Positions 25,669-35,671 of a stretch of DNA of 64,000 bases are shown piece after piece. The notes beneath the pieces are model-generated. The model did not search any database and was not told the origin of the DNA. It saw nothing but the letters and a program-made list of their open reading frames with translations. The stretch comes from Bursaphelenchus xylophilus. Lineage: Eukaryota; Nematoda; Chromadorea; Rhabditida; Aphelenchoididae. The stretch's first letter is position 1, and each line of letters opens with the position of its first letter. The stretch spans positions 5,766,001 to 5,830,000 of the forward strand of contig CAJFCV020000006.1 in assembly GCA_904066235.2 (NCBI GenBank), in the 5' to 3' direction. Made by a program: the position numbers and the translations under genes.

Positions 25669-26824
25669 TCAATATCCATGAGCATCTGGAGCTCTCATTC
25701 TGGGCTCCCAATCAAACGGACTCTTCAGATCTTTGACTCCGGCCTGTTTCCAAGTCTCTTCCATCTTCTTCCAAATCTGTTCATAATCGATGTTATCGTC
25801 AGTCAGGCAAGATATGTAGGTGTAAAGGGCCGAATATTGAGATGGGCATTCAGCGAAAAGAGTCTGATCCGTAATTGATTGTCTTTTCACAGATCCCATC
25901 ATATCCAGAGGGCATCCTTCCCATGGCAACTTGGCCGTGGTCATGTCCACTAACAAGAAGACCAACGCTTCGATGTCGTGTCTGGCTCCAATTGGTCCTG
26001 CAACAAGTATTAAGATTGTATAGCGAATTCTGGCAATGTATGCTTTACCTCCGTTATGATGTTGCATTGGGGCATATAACTGAGCGCCAGCCCATCTGAC
26101 AGGAGCGTCCAACTTGATCTTCACTGGGTCCACTCTGACGCTGCTCAGATCACTCAAATAAATGGATTTCGTATGGACATCAAATCTAATGACATTCGGA
26201 TCCATACGACGGAGAAGGTAATTCAACGTGTGGACGAAATTAATGGCCTGAATATACGTACTTCAACCCAAGGTATGATTCGTTTCAATCTTGCTATATC
26301 TACTATACCTGCTACGTATATTTTTACCTTGGAGATATGATAGGCGACTCGAACCGCGGTTCCAACCGAGAATTTGCCAGCAGGCATTGCTCCGAGGCAT
26401 TGATTGAGAGTGGGTCCGGGCCGGAAACGAGTCACGAAGTAGATAATTCTCTGATATTTTGCACCATGCATAAATTGCACAAAGAAATCGCAAGCATTGA
26501 TCTGAAGGACAGCTTGAAGAAATCCGGCTTCTGAACGGACCAACGACAACAGATTCTTCTCCGAATCCACTTTCACGACGAAGCCATCGCCCTCTCGATT
26601 GATCGCATTATAAGTCAGACCGAGGGCAGGATGGGAAAGGACGAGTTCTGTCAACTTGAACTTGCCCGCCAAGATGGTCCCGATTGGAAGTTCGTCTACT
26701 TTGGCTTTAAATAATTTCGTCAATGGATTACGAGTAGTCCATGAGGTACCCCAAACCCTTTTCAAACCGTACCTTCTCTATTGTTATTTCCTCCTTCAGC
26801 GTTGGCGTTGTTGTTAACCGGCAT
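25669..26824 (-). CDS. CK1-superfamily pseudokinase
   Basis: Four exons (26824-26773, 26704-26328, 26247-26049, 25997-25669) join in phase to 318 residues. The fold is that of the casein kinase 1/TTBK group, which is greatly expanded in nematodes. It shows an N-lobe start (LPIGTILAGKFKLTELV), the strand-3 lysine (FVVKVD), the CK1-like GPTLNQCL stretch and an ARHDIEALVFLLVDM segment equal to the SRRDDLESL region. The catalytic loop is lost: where CK1 has HRDIKPSN this protein has LRRMDPNV, and the DFG site reads SDLSS. Both catalytic aspartates appear to be gone, so it is probably a scaffold or regulator, not a kinase. The N terminus is Asn-rich. It lies 170 bp after the secreted-protein gene and 240 bp before MED31. 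Confidence 0.85.
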
Positions 26825-26993
26825 CTTTGAGAGCAAAACGACCAGCCGTTTCTCCGTTTTTTGTCGCAATTTGTTGTCACCACAACCCAATCTCCGTCAA
26901 TGATCACGAAAGTGCTTTTAAAACTAATTTATTCGAAATTTACATTAAAATTTGTTTATCGGAACATCTTTTTTGTCTTACTGTAACAATAGT

Positions 26994-27641
26994 TTAATTG
27001 TCATCATAACATAATCTATAGCAATCGGCAGTGACGCAACAGTACGTCATCAACCTTTTTTGATCGTTACTCCAACCCAAACATTCCAACATTGCCAATT
27101 GGGCTACATTGTAAACGTGGTCCGGCCTTCCTGATTCTGAAAAAAATCAAACCTTGAAATTGAAATTACACCAACCGTGCTATGTATAGAAGACGTGCAA
27201 AAGCCTTGGACACCAAAATATGTAAGCACACATAAGTTTTGCAAATAATTTTACGCGTAAAATAAACAAAACGATCTTTCTACCTCTGCTAAAAACTGTT
27301 CCTTTGAGGCATGGGAATTCCTTATCCAGAAAAGTGCACAGCTGATTGATCTGATCCGTGGTTGTTTTCACACATTCTGTCAGTCTCTCCCTTTCCTCTT
27401 CGATCATGTCTTCCATCAATTCTTTCCACTCATCAAAACCCGGATAAATAGTTCCAGAATTCCTCTTAATCATCCTCCCATTGGTCTTTATCCTCAGCAG
27501 ATACTGAAAATAATGTGTCGGAGGAAGGGAAATGACGCCATCGTTCGTTCGGATCGTGTATAGTCTATCGTCTTCATAAGCCATTGCAGAGAACGAAATA
27601 ATCAAGAGAAGAGATATAATGATCATGTATTTTAACGACAT
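26994..27641 (-). CDS. Small secreted cysteine-rich protein, family unknown
   Basis: Two exons (27641-27284, 27136-26994) join in phase to 166 residues. A clear signal peptide (KYMIIISLLLIISFSAMA) is followed by an acidic middle with EDMIEEERERL and eight Cys in the mature part. Five of these lie in the last exon, including the C-terminal cluster YCCVTADCYRLCY. The even Cys number fits four disulfides. I do not recognise the family, and it could be a lineage-specific secreted protein. A TATA-like box lies 120 bases upstream of the ATG on the same strand. Confidence 0.75.
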
Positions 27642-27760
27642 TCCGGAATAGATTAAAGAAAGAAATGGGACCTGAGATCACTTGTCTAGTATAAGTTAAA
27701 TATAGCAACACCACCCAAAATGGTAAATAAGCTGGATGGTTTGGATGCAGAGGGAACCGT

Positions 27761-27770
27761 CTTTTATATA
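27761..27770 (-). promoter_or_regulatory. TATA box, secreted-protein gene
   Basis: TATATAAAAG on the - strand, 120 bases upstream of the ATG at 27641. It is the only clear TATA-like motif I found correctly placed before a gene in this window. Confidence 0.4.
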
Positions 27771-28319
27771 AAGCCCTCAAGGGACTCATGGAATGTGGAG
27801 AAAATGGCATCAGCTTCATTAATTATTCCAGGAAACTTTTCCATGGGAATGATAAACCCATTCACGTAAACTCTTTTCTACACATCGGTTGTTAAATAAA
27901 TTATGTTGATACAGGTCGTCCAAAAAATGGATTTCATTTTCAAACCAGGATGGTCGATTACCATTAAAGGCACTCTTCATTCAAAAAATTTGAAAAGTTA
28001 CTACATAGCGCTACTACACTATACTTAAAATTTACTTAAATGAAGCATGCAAAGATCCGAAAAAAAATCATTTTCAAAACCAGGAGTCAATTCCCTGGAC
28101 ACCCTGCAGGGTGTACAGGGCCCTGCAGAATATTCTTGCTCATTAACTCTTACAAATCTACGATTTCAAACTGTTAAAAACCAAGATAATTCAATCCGAA
28201 ATCAGACAATTGAGTTTTTTTTTTATTATAACAGCAAAAACAAGCATTTTTCTTTTATACAAAATAACAGCGTTTTAAATACATACCAAGAGAATATACA
28301 CCCACACCAATCTTCAACT

Positions 28320-29313
28320 CTATCGATTGTAATTCAGATTTGTTGGACGCGAATAATAACTCCGGTTGAAGGAGCTAGGAGCTGGCGGAGGTTGACTGAA
28401 TGCCTGAGAGTTCAAGACCGATGGAACTTGTCCATAACTGTAGCTTCCGGACAGTCCTCGGCAATAGGAGAAAGACATTGGAGGTGATTGAGGTACAAAA
28501 TAAGAAGGACCTGCTGGTGGTTGAAAGGAAGGGGCGAAACTATTGGTAGGAACTTGGAAGGAAGGCGGAGGAACGGAGGTCATCGCCTTGAGATAAATTT
28601 GACGAAGCTTCAACGACAAAAGTTGTAATGAAGAAGACAACATACCTCCATTAAAAGAAACCCCAAAACATTGTGTCCCTTGTGGATAATCGGGAAATCC
28701 CGACTTCGAAAACATTGAAGATTCTCGGGCATTTGTATCACGGCATTCTGCTCAGACACCCATCTGTTGAAGTCGTCTGGCGACGACCCAGAAGTGAACA
28801 CCCTGTCCCCACTGAACGTATTGATCAGAACTTTGGTTCCAGTCTCCAGTAACTTCCTCCTGAGTCTCTCATTCTGATCGAATTTGGCCTGAATCGCATC
28901 GAAAAGAACGGCCGGAGCGCGTCGATCTTTCCATTCATCCACCTTACATTGTTGTATCCCATGTGTTTTGAGGAAGGCCTTCGTTCTCCTTCTCATTTCA
29001 GCTGGGTCCACTTTTTCAGCCTTCATCGACTTGGCCAGCTTTTCGCTGAGCAACTCCTTGACCTTTGTAAATTGATAATAGTGCTCCACTGAGTTGAACC
29101 AAACGCCATTTGCCCAAAATTTACTCTGCAAATTGTTCAACTTAATAAGAATAAAATAAAAAAAATACAGTAAGGATACCGTTGAAGCAGTAATGCATGT
29201 GTAAAAAGTCAACCAAAATTTACCCTTGAGACCATGGCTAAGAAATGTTTCGTTCCACTAAAAGAGATTACATTCCCCTTTTTTAGGGTGAATTCGGAAT
29301 AGTCTGACGGCAT
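28320..29313 (-). CDS. NADAR (DUF1768/YbiA-like) domain protein with low-complexity tail
   Basis: Three exons (29313-29224, 29125-28646, 28607-28320) join in phase to 285 residues. Residues about 12-195 are a NADAR domain: FSGTKHFLAMVSRSKFWANG, then FNSVEHYYQFTK, an FDAIQAKFDQNERLRRKLLETG segment, and the closing HNVLGFLLME, which corresponds to the family GxNxLGxxLMxxR. NADAR proteins are predicted or shown to act in ADP-ribose/NAD metabolism as N-glycosidases. The last 90 residues are rich in Pro, Ser, Phe and Tyr (SYCRGLSGSYSYGQ, PPPAPSS) and look disordered, with phase-separation-like composition. Intron 2 has an unusual GAAG acceptor. The gene is divergent from the RING-like gene at 35.7 kb, with two transposons between them. 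Confidence 0.88.
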
Positions 29314-29905
29314 CTTCTTCTCTTACAAAATGTGGTGTCACGGACCAATAAACCGTTTTTGTCAACATGCACCGCAATTTTTTTTACGGAATCCGCGCAC
29401 GATCGCAGTTGCCGGGTCGCGCCCAGAACTATGACTTTTGACAAGATGGCTTATACAAAAGGCAGTGTTTTCTCGTATAGATTTTACGGTAGAGAGAGTT
29501 GACCATCCTGATTTCGAAAATGACATTCACAGATCGAACCTTAAAACCACTGAACAAGTAACATTTTTTTCGATTTAAGGCCCGGGCCTGACCCGTTTAA
29601 AACCTTGTCAGGCCCGGCCCGCTCGGCCTTTTGCACCAGTTTTACCATTTACCTAGTTTTATTTACAATTTGAGTAACTAACAGTAATCTCGAATATCTC
29701 AGAACCGAGGATTTGCAAAACCATAAAACGACTGCCATAAACGTTTTTGGATGTTAGGAAATAAATGGAGACGATTTCAAGCCGCCAGGCTTACTGTAAC
29801 ATAACAAACTGGAGCTTCGGCTGCCTATTATACTTTTTAAAAAGGAGTCGTATCTATGTCCTAACAAGTATTTTTATGCTACTTCAAATGGTAGGGAATA
29901 GATAA
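29314..29905. other. NADAR upstream region, GC-rich hairpin
   Basis: No gene is seen. It contains inverted repeats GGCCCGGGCCTGAC (29579-29592) and GTCAGGCCCGGCCC (29607-29620), which form a strong 14-bp hairpin about 270 bp upstream of the NADAR start. Confidence 0.45.
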
Positions 29906-30829
29906 AAAAATTCTGGGTGACTGAATTTATGGGTGACGCAAAGTCGGGTGGCGCAGGTTCGGGTGAGAACTTTCGGGTGATCGCAAAGTCGGGTGATGCA
30001 AAGTCGGGTGGTGCATATTCGGGTGATGGAATTTTGGGGTGGGGGAATTCTCGGGTGATGAAAAATATTGCACTGAAGGCTACTAAATATAAAATATTGT
30101 ACTAATGGCTACTAAATATGACGTAATATTGTTAAAATTTTTAAATTTTTTAAATTTTATGCTTTTTGGGGTTTTCGACCATCAGGAATCCAAAAATGGA
30201 AACCATTTTGTTCAAAATTCTCTGTGTGTGTTACTATTGTCGTTTTAATTGTAAGTAATTATAAGAATTACTGTAAATTTTATGAATAAACCCAATTCTT
30301 TATTTGGTTTTGGGTTTTCGACCATCAGGAATCCAAAAATGGAATTCATTTTGAAGTGAGAAATTTATGATGTTGTAATGATCATAACTAACTATGACGT
30401 GACATTACCTTCAAAAAAAAAACAAAAATAAAGTTGCATTCAGGGGTAATAAAATATGGAGAATCCAATCATAAACCTCATTCTTCTTCAAAAATTACAC
30501 CAGCAATACCTCTTTGAAAAAAAATAAATAATCAAGTTCATTTAAAAAATCCGATAAATCATGAAAACAGTAATTATAAAGTTTAAATAAACAGTAATTT
30601 TGAATTTTTTTGTTATGCGTAAATACGCAACTACATCATTTTGTTCATTTGATTGCGTTGATTAATTCCTCAGCAGAAAATTCTTCAATTCATTGCATGA
30701 TTGGCAGAAAATTCTTGATTTCATTGCATAAGTGGCAGAAAATTCTTCATTTCATTGGGTTGATGACAGAGATTTGTTGAATTTTGAAGAACGAAAACAT
30801 TCTATCACCTTTTTCTCATCGTTTCCATC

Positions 30830-33246
30830 ATGGTTCGTGTTCCTGCATCGCTTTCTCCGGCTAGGACGAGAAGTAACCGTACATACGGTATTCAGCATGT
30901 CCGCCGTAACAACTTTGTCATGAGCCAGCCCAATAGTGTGTTGGCGTATCTTCAATCTTACAAATCGGATTCGTCTGAGGAGGAAGAGGAAGTACCCGCA
31001 CCTACTGCACCAGCTCCATCTTCAGCTCTTCCATCGACAACTACAGGTAATGTCATTTTATTTGAGAATACTTCCACTGCACCTTCTACTTCCAGGGTTC
31101 GTTTCGAAGCACCGTCAACTAGCCAGGCCACAGGAACAGACGATCCAACATCTACCCAGAGACTTCATGGTTTCTCGATGAGTCATGGATTCCGCGCAAT
31201 CCAAATCAACGATGATGACGAAGAAGAAGCAATGGACATCGGCGATGGTTTCAGTGGTGCTGATGAATCAGACACTTCGGATGATGATGAACTTCAACGA
31301 CCTTCCGCACAGCCAGCACATGTTGTTCAGCCCAGTTCTATCGAGGCCTACGAATCAACAAAACCTTACTACTTCTTGTCGGCAAAGAAAAAGAGCAATG
31401 GAGAATACAACAAAAAGATGGCACTTGGAGGATACACATATCTATTAGGTAAGCTTTTTTTATCGTTTTATGATTTTGATTTTAGACCGAACTAAGGCAT
31501 CTTGGATTTGTTGTCGTAAGAATATGTGCGGTGGTCGGGTCAGGATTGTTGGCGAGGCCGCTGAAGAAGTTACTGCTCACAACCAATTCTGTGCACCCAA
31601 CATTGAAAGAGTCAGAGCGGAAATGCTGAAGTCAAAAATCTACGACAGCGCCAAGAATTCCACTGAAGCTCCACGAAAGTTGATAGGAACCAAAGTACAG
31701 ACAACTGGGGACCTAGAAGTCCTTTCCCAACTACCGAGCAAGAAGTCGATGACCAGAGCCATCAACAAAATTCGTCAGCGGATTGGAGGATGTTGATATT
31801 CCCGAGCAATTGGCAAATATCACTCGAGGCGACGGCTCTAAGATCAAGTTCCTTCAATATATATCACCACGGGATGATCCGGATCGCTTCGTCATCTTCG
31901 CGACGGACTTCCAGAAGAACTTGTTGAGCGGTTGCAAAGTCTGGGGTATCGACTCCACATTCAGCGTATCTCCAAGATTGTTTTCACAGGTAGGCAACAA
32001 TTTTATTCTTCTCTTAGTTTGCCAATGCGTGTTTAGGAAATTCAGTTCATTTTCGATTATTAATAATTTTTTGAAAAATCCCGAGCTGCGCCCTAGGTTA
32101 GCATAAAACTCGTTAAAACAGTACCATGCAGTATCTTGTTCGAATCGCCTTAAAATTCTGTGCATGGAAGTGTACTTATTTTTTTTAAATATGCAAATTT
32201 TTCTATGTGCGAGCTGCGCCCTAGTGTTACAAAAACTGGCTTAAATAGTCATGTGTAATATATCAATCGCTTAGTCTTCCAACGCTCAGTAAGGCAGTAT
32301 AGTTAGTTTTTTAAAGTACTACAATTTTGCCGTCCTGGATGAAAACTAGGGCGCAGCTCGCGCAACGCAAAAATAAAAATGGACTGAAATGTTATACGAT
32401 GACTCATAATACTCTTCAAGATACAATTTTCAGTTATTTGTCATACATGGATATTACGCTAACATGATGGTGCCGTTGGTGTACGTCCTGATGCGCCGGA
32501 AGAACAGAAGCTCATACAGGCGGGTTCTAGAAGCCCTGCAAATGCCTACAGCACCTGAAAGGGTAATCATGGATTTTGAGATGGCCTCCAAACAAGCAAT
32601 CCAGGATGTATATGGTAGCCACGTGGCCGCGCATGGATGCCACTTTCACTTTTGCCAATGTCTGAAGAGAAAGGTCGACGAGTTCGCCAAACAGGACTAT
32701 AAAAACAACTCCATTTTCGCCAGATTCATCCGACATCTGATGGCCCTACCATTTGCGAAGCCTGAGCACATCGAACATTATTTCGAACAGCTATTGATAA
32801 AATTCCGTGACCTTCTTGGTAACGACGCAACAAGGCTACTGATTCCGATGAAGGACTACATGGAACGAACATGGATTGGCCTTCCAGGTCTGCTTCCAGG
32901 AGATACTCGGCAAGTTCCTTTATTCGAAATTTCATTTTGGAACTGTTATGAATATACTACACTTGATTTACCTAGGACTAACAACAATATCGAAGCCTGG
33001 CATCGGGCCATTCAAGAGACCATTCGGCAAAAACATCCGACAATAGAAGCACTGATCAAGGCCCTGAAGCAAGAAGAAGGAATTGCAAATCTGGACATTG
33101 CCCATGCCAACGGAGGAGATGTCCCGCCATTCATACGCCGGAAAGTCTACTACTCCCTCAACGAGAGGTTCAAGAAGGTGCTCGAAGCTTACAATCCAGA
33201 TCCCCTTATCTTCCTCGGTGGCATTGTCCAGAACATTCGTCAGTAA
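30830..33246 (+). pseudogene. FLYWCH-MULE transposase, one frameshift
   Basis: Exons are 30830-31448, 31486-31989 and 32434-33246, about 645 residues. The N-terminal 170 residues are acidic and Ser/Thr/Pro-rich. A FLYWCH-type zinc finger spans the first intron: MALGGYTYLL, then DRTKASWICC with Cys ligands and HNQFC. The MULE transposase core follows: VWGIDSTF (first Asp), ERVIMDFEMA (second Asp), GCHFHFCQCLKRKV, and NNNIEAWHR with the likely catalytic Glu. The two parts of exon 2 are in different frames. The break is at about 31780, where one extra base after the codons for KIRQR ends the frame at 31796, while the next frame continues LEDVDIPEQLAN. All other joins are in phase. This may be a real inactivating mutation or a sequence error. 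AATAAA follows at 33330. Confidence 0.88.
32082..32360. mobile_element. Small nested repeat in transposase intron
   Basis: The second transposase intron is 444 bp, far longer than its neighbours. It holds CGAGCTGCGCCCTAG at 32082 and 32210, and the complement at 32346-32360. The outer pair defines a 279-bp unit with 15-bp inverted ends, probably a MITE inserted in the host transposon. Target duplications are not obvious. Confidence 0.5.
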
Positions 33247-33329
33247 TCCATACTCATCACTTTCTTTTGTCATTTTTTACTTTGTTATTCATTATTTGTA
33301 ATATTGCTGTTTTTCAAAGTTTTTGTATG

Positions 33330-33335
33330 AATAAA
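33330..33335 (+). terminator. Poly(A) signal of transposase
   Basis: AATAAA 84 bases after the transposase stop codon, inside the element and before the right inverted repeat. Confidence 0.45.
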
Positions 33336-33938
33336 TAATTCTTTTTGCAGTATTCTGGACACATTGATCTTTATTTCTTTGATTGGTAATCGAAAAAGGT
33401 ATTTAAAGATTAAAGGTTTACTAAAATTTCGAAAATTATCGCAGAAAATAGTATTCACAGAAAATTTTGAAGAAAATGGATTCCATTTTTGGATTCCTGA
33501 TGGTCGAAAACCCCAAAACAAATAAAGAATTGGGTTTACTCATAAAATTTGCAAATTTAATTCGCATTCTTATAATTACTTACAATTAAAACGACAATAG
33601 TAACACACACAGAGAATTTTGAACAAAATGGTTTCCATTTTTGGATTCCTGATGGTCGAAAACCCCAAAAAGCATAAAATTTAAAAAATTTAAAAATTTT
33701 AACAATATTACGTCATATTTAGTAGCCATTAATACAATATGTTACATTTAGTAGCCTTCAGTGCAACATTTTCTTCATAACCCAAGAATTCCCCCACCCC
33801 AAAATTCCATCACCCGAATATGCACCACCCGACTTTGCATCACCCGACTTTGCGATCACCCGAAAGTTCTCACCCGAACCTGCGCCACCCGACTCTGCGT
33901 CACCCATAATTTCCTGACCCCAAAAATTCTTACATATA

Positions 33939-35436
33939 CTGCGGGACTAAAGTTTGGAACAGGCTATATTTTGTTTGCGGCTTGAGATCGGAGTTTCATT
34001 TCTTTTCTATAAGAATCGGAATATATTAAAACCCCATAATGGATGCATAGCCGTAGAAATCAGAAAGCTCATATGAGAAAAAAACAAAATTTTTAAAAAT
34101 AGGTGGGACAAAAGTTTGGAACAGGGTTAGGAATGCGATCATAAATTTCGCAGTATAGTCAAAAACTCCTAGGCTTTGGTATTTTTAGATGCTGCGAGGA
34201 GTCAGGATCTCAACGACATACTGATTTTCATCGATGAACTCAAAATGAAAAAAATTCTTATTGAGCCAACAATGACGGTCAAACTTGCGAAAAAAAATTA
34301 TTTTTTGGGTTGGGTTACCAACGTTATCGATGTATTAGCATTCTAAAATATCAATTATGGTCGCATAATCTCATACAGATAGTCACATCCTCCCATTGGC
34401 ACCGTATACGCATAGTATAAATTATGAAAATTTTGAGTTGTGCCTCAAATCTTGGTTCAATGATTTTTATATTTTTTATAAGGCGGCTTGATGGCTAATT
34501 GGCCTTTTCTTAGGTTTTGTGGGATGAAAAGGTATCTTCAAGAAACAAAAACCAACCGCTATTTGCAACACGAAACGCCACAACTTCGAAAAACCCGGAT
34601 ATATGAGATGTTAAGATGACCCATATTTTTTACCTTAATTTTAGGTCGCCATATGGCGCCAAACTAAATGCCTTTATCCTTACCACACTGATATAGTTTT
34701 GTTAGCCAACTCTACAATGTATCATACTAGGAATCTAGGTCGATATAAACATTGATTTTGGTGACCGAAAATTTTTTTAAATGTTTGAAACATCTGGCGT
34801 GGGATATTGCAAATTGCGGTCAGGTTTCGCTTTGTGAAGATACTTTTTTATCTCACAGTGATCATAAAAGGGCCAATTAGTCTTCATGTCATCATACAAA
34901 AAATCTAAAATTCATTAGACCAAGATTCGAAGCACATTCCAAAATTTTCATAAATTATACTGTGCGGATAAGGTTCCTATGCGAATATCTGAGTGTCTTT
35001 GTACGGTTATACGACCATATCAAATATTTTAGAATGCTTACACACCGATAACATAGAGAACCCAACCCAAAAAATAATTTTTTTTCGCAAGTTTGACCGT
35101 CATTGTTGGCTCAATAAGAATTTTTTTCATTTTGAGTTCATCGATGAAAATCAGTATGTTGTTGAGATCCTGACTCCTCGCAGCATCTAAAAATACCAAA
35201 GCCTAGGAGTTTTTGACTATACTGCGAAATTTATGATCGCATTCCTAACCCTGTTCCAAACTTTTGTCCCACCTATTTTTAAAAATTTTGTTTTTTGCTC
35301 ATATGAGCTTTCTGATTTCTACGGCTATGCATCCATTATGGGGTTTTAATATATTCCGATTCTTATAGAAAAGAAATGAAACTCCGATCTCAAGCCGCAA
35401 AGAAAATATAGCCTGTTCCAAACTTTAGTCCCGCAG
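33939..35436. mobile_element. Fold-back DNA transposon B, TA target
   Basis: A 1,498-bp element starts CTGCGGGACTAAAGTTTGG and ends with the complement, flanked by TA (33937-33938, 35437-35438). The outer 400 bp of both arms are nearly identical. The inner parts are still complementary but diverged, so almost the whole element is one imperfect palindrome. No transposase frame is present. AAAGTTTGGAACAGG occurs twice per arm, about 162 bp apart (near 33950 and 34112), the IR/DR plan. It is inserted only 8 bp beyond the right target duplication of the Mutator-like element. Confidence 0.9.
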
Positions 35437-35671
35437 TATATACGTCAAACAGATGCCTTCATTTTCTCCCACCACGAAACCTACAGACCGCGCAATTTTC
35501 CGTTCAAATTAAATATTTTTTTCGCCCCACAAAAAATTGTACAAGTACTTTTTTACGTAAAATTTTTGTCGAGTAACCTCATCATCTGTATTGTTCAACA
35601 CCTTTATTTTCATCGTGTCACTGCAAGCGGTTGTCTTCGGTGTCCGCATTTTTTGTTGTCATTTACAGAAG

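Larger units (their letters stand above)
29915..33921 (+). mobile_element. Mutator-like (MULE) DNA transposon with 9-bp target duplication
   Basis: A 4,007-bp element is flanked by a perfect 9-bp duplication AAAAATTCT (29906-29914 and 33922-33930), the size typical of Mutator-like elements. Its inverted terminal repeats are about 435 bp (to about 30350; from about 33475). The outer 130 bp of each arm is a run of imperfect repeats built on TCGGGTGATGCAAAG. Farther in, each arm has two direct copies of GGGTTTTCGACCATCAGG (near 30167 and 30310 on the left). The centre codes for a FLYWCH/MULE transposase. The perfect duplication suggests recent insertion, though the transposase carries a frameshift. 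Confidence 0.93.

Noticed and set aside
25503..25685. 60-codon - strand frame with CDLC and CCNNC as the missing MED31 first exon
   Set aside because: No donor site in it, and the frame contains the 3' UTR and poly(A) signal of the pseudokinase gene.
28047..28487. 146-aa open frame on the + strand
   Set aside because: Mostly antisense to the last exon of the NADAR gene and its 3' UTR.
33939..35436. Open frames inside fold-back element B as a transposase
   Set aside because: The longest is about 65 codons and lies within the palindrome arms; no DDE motif is present.
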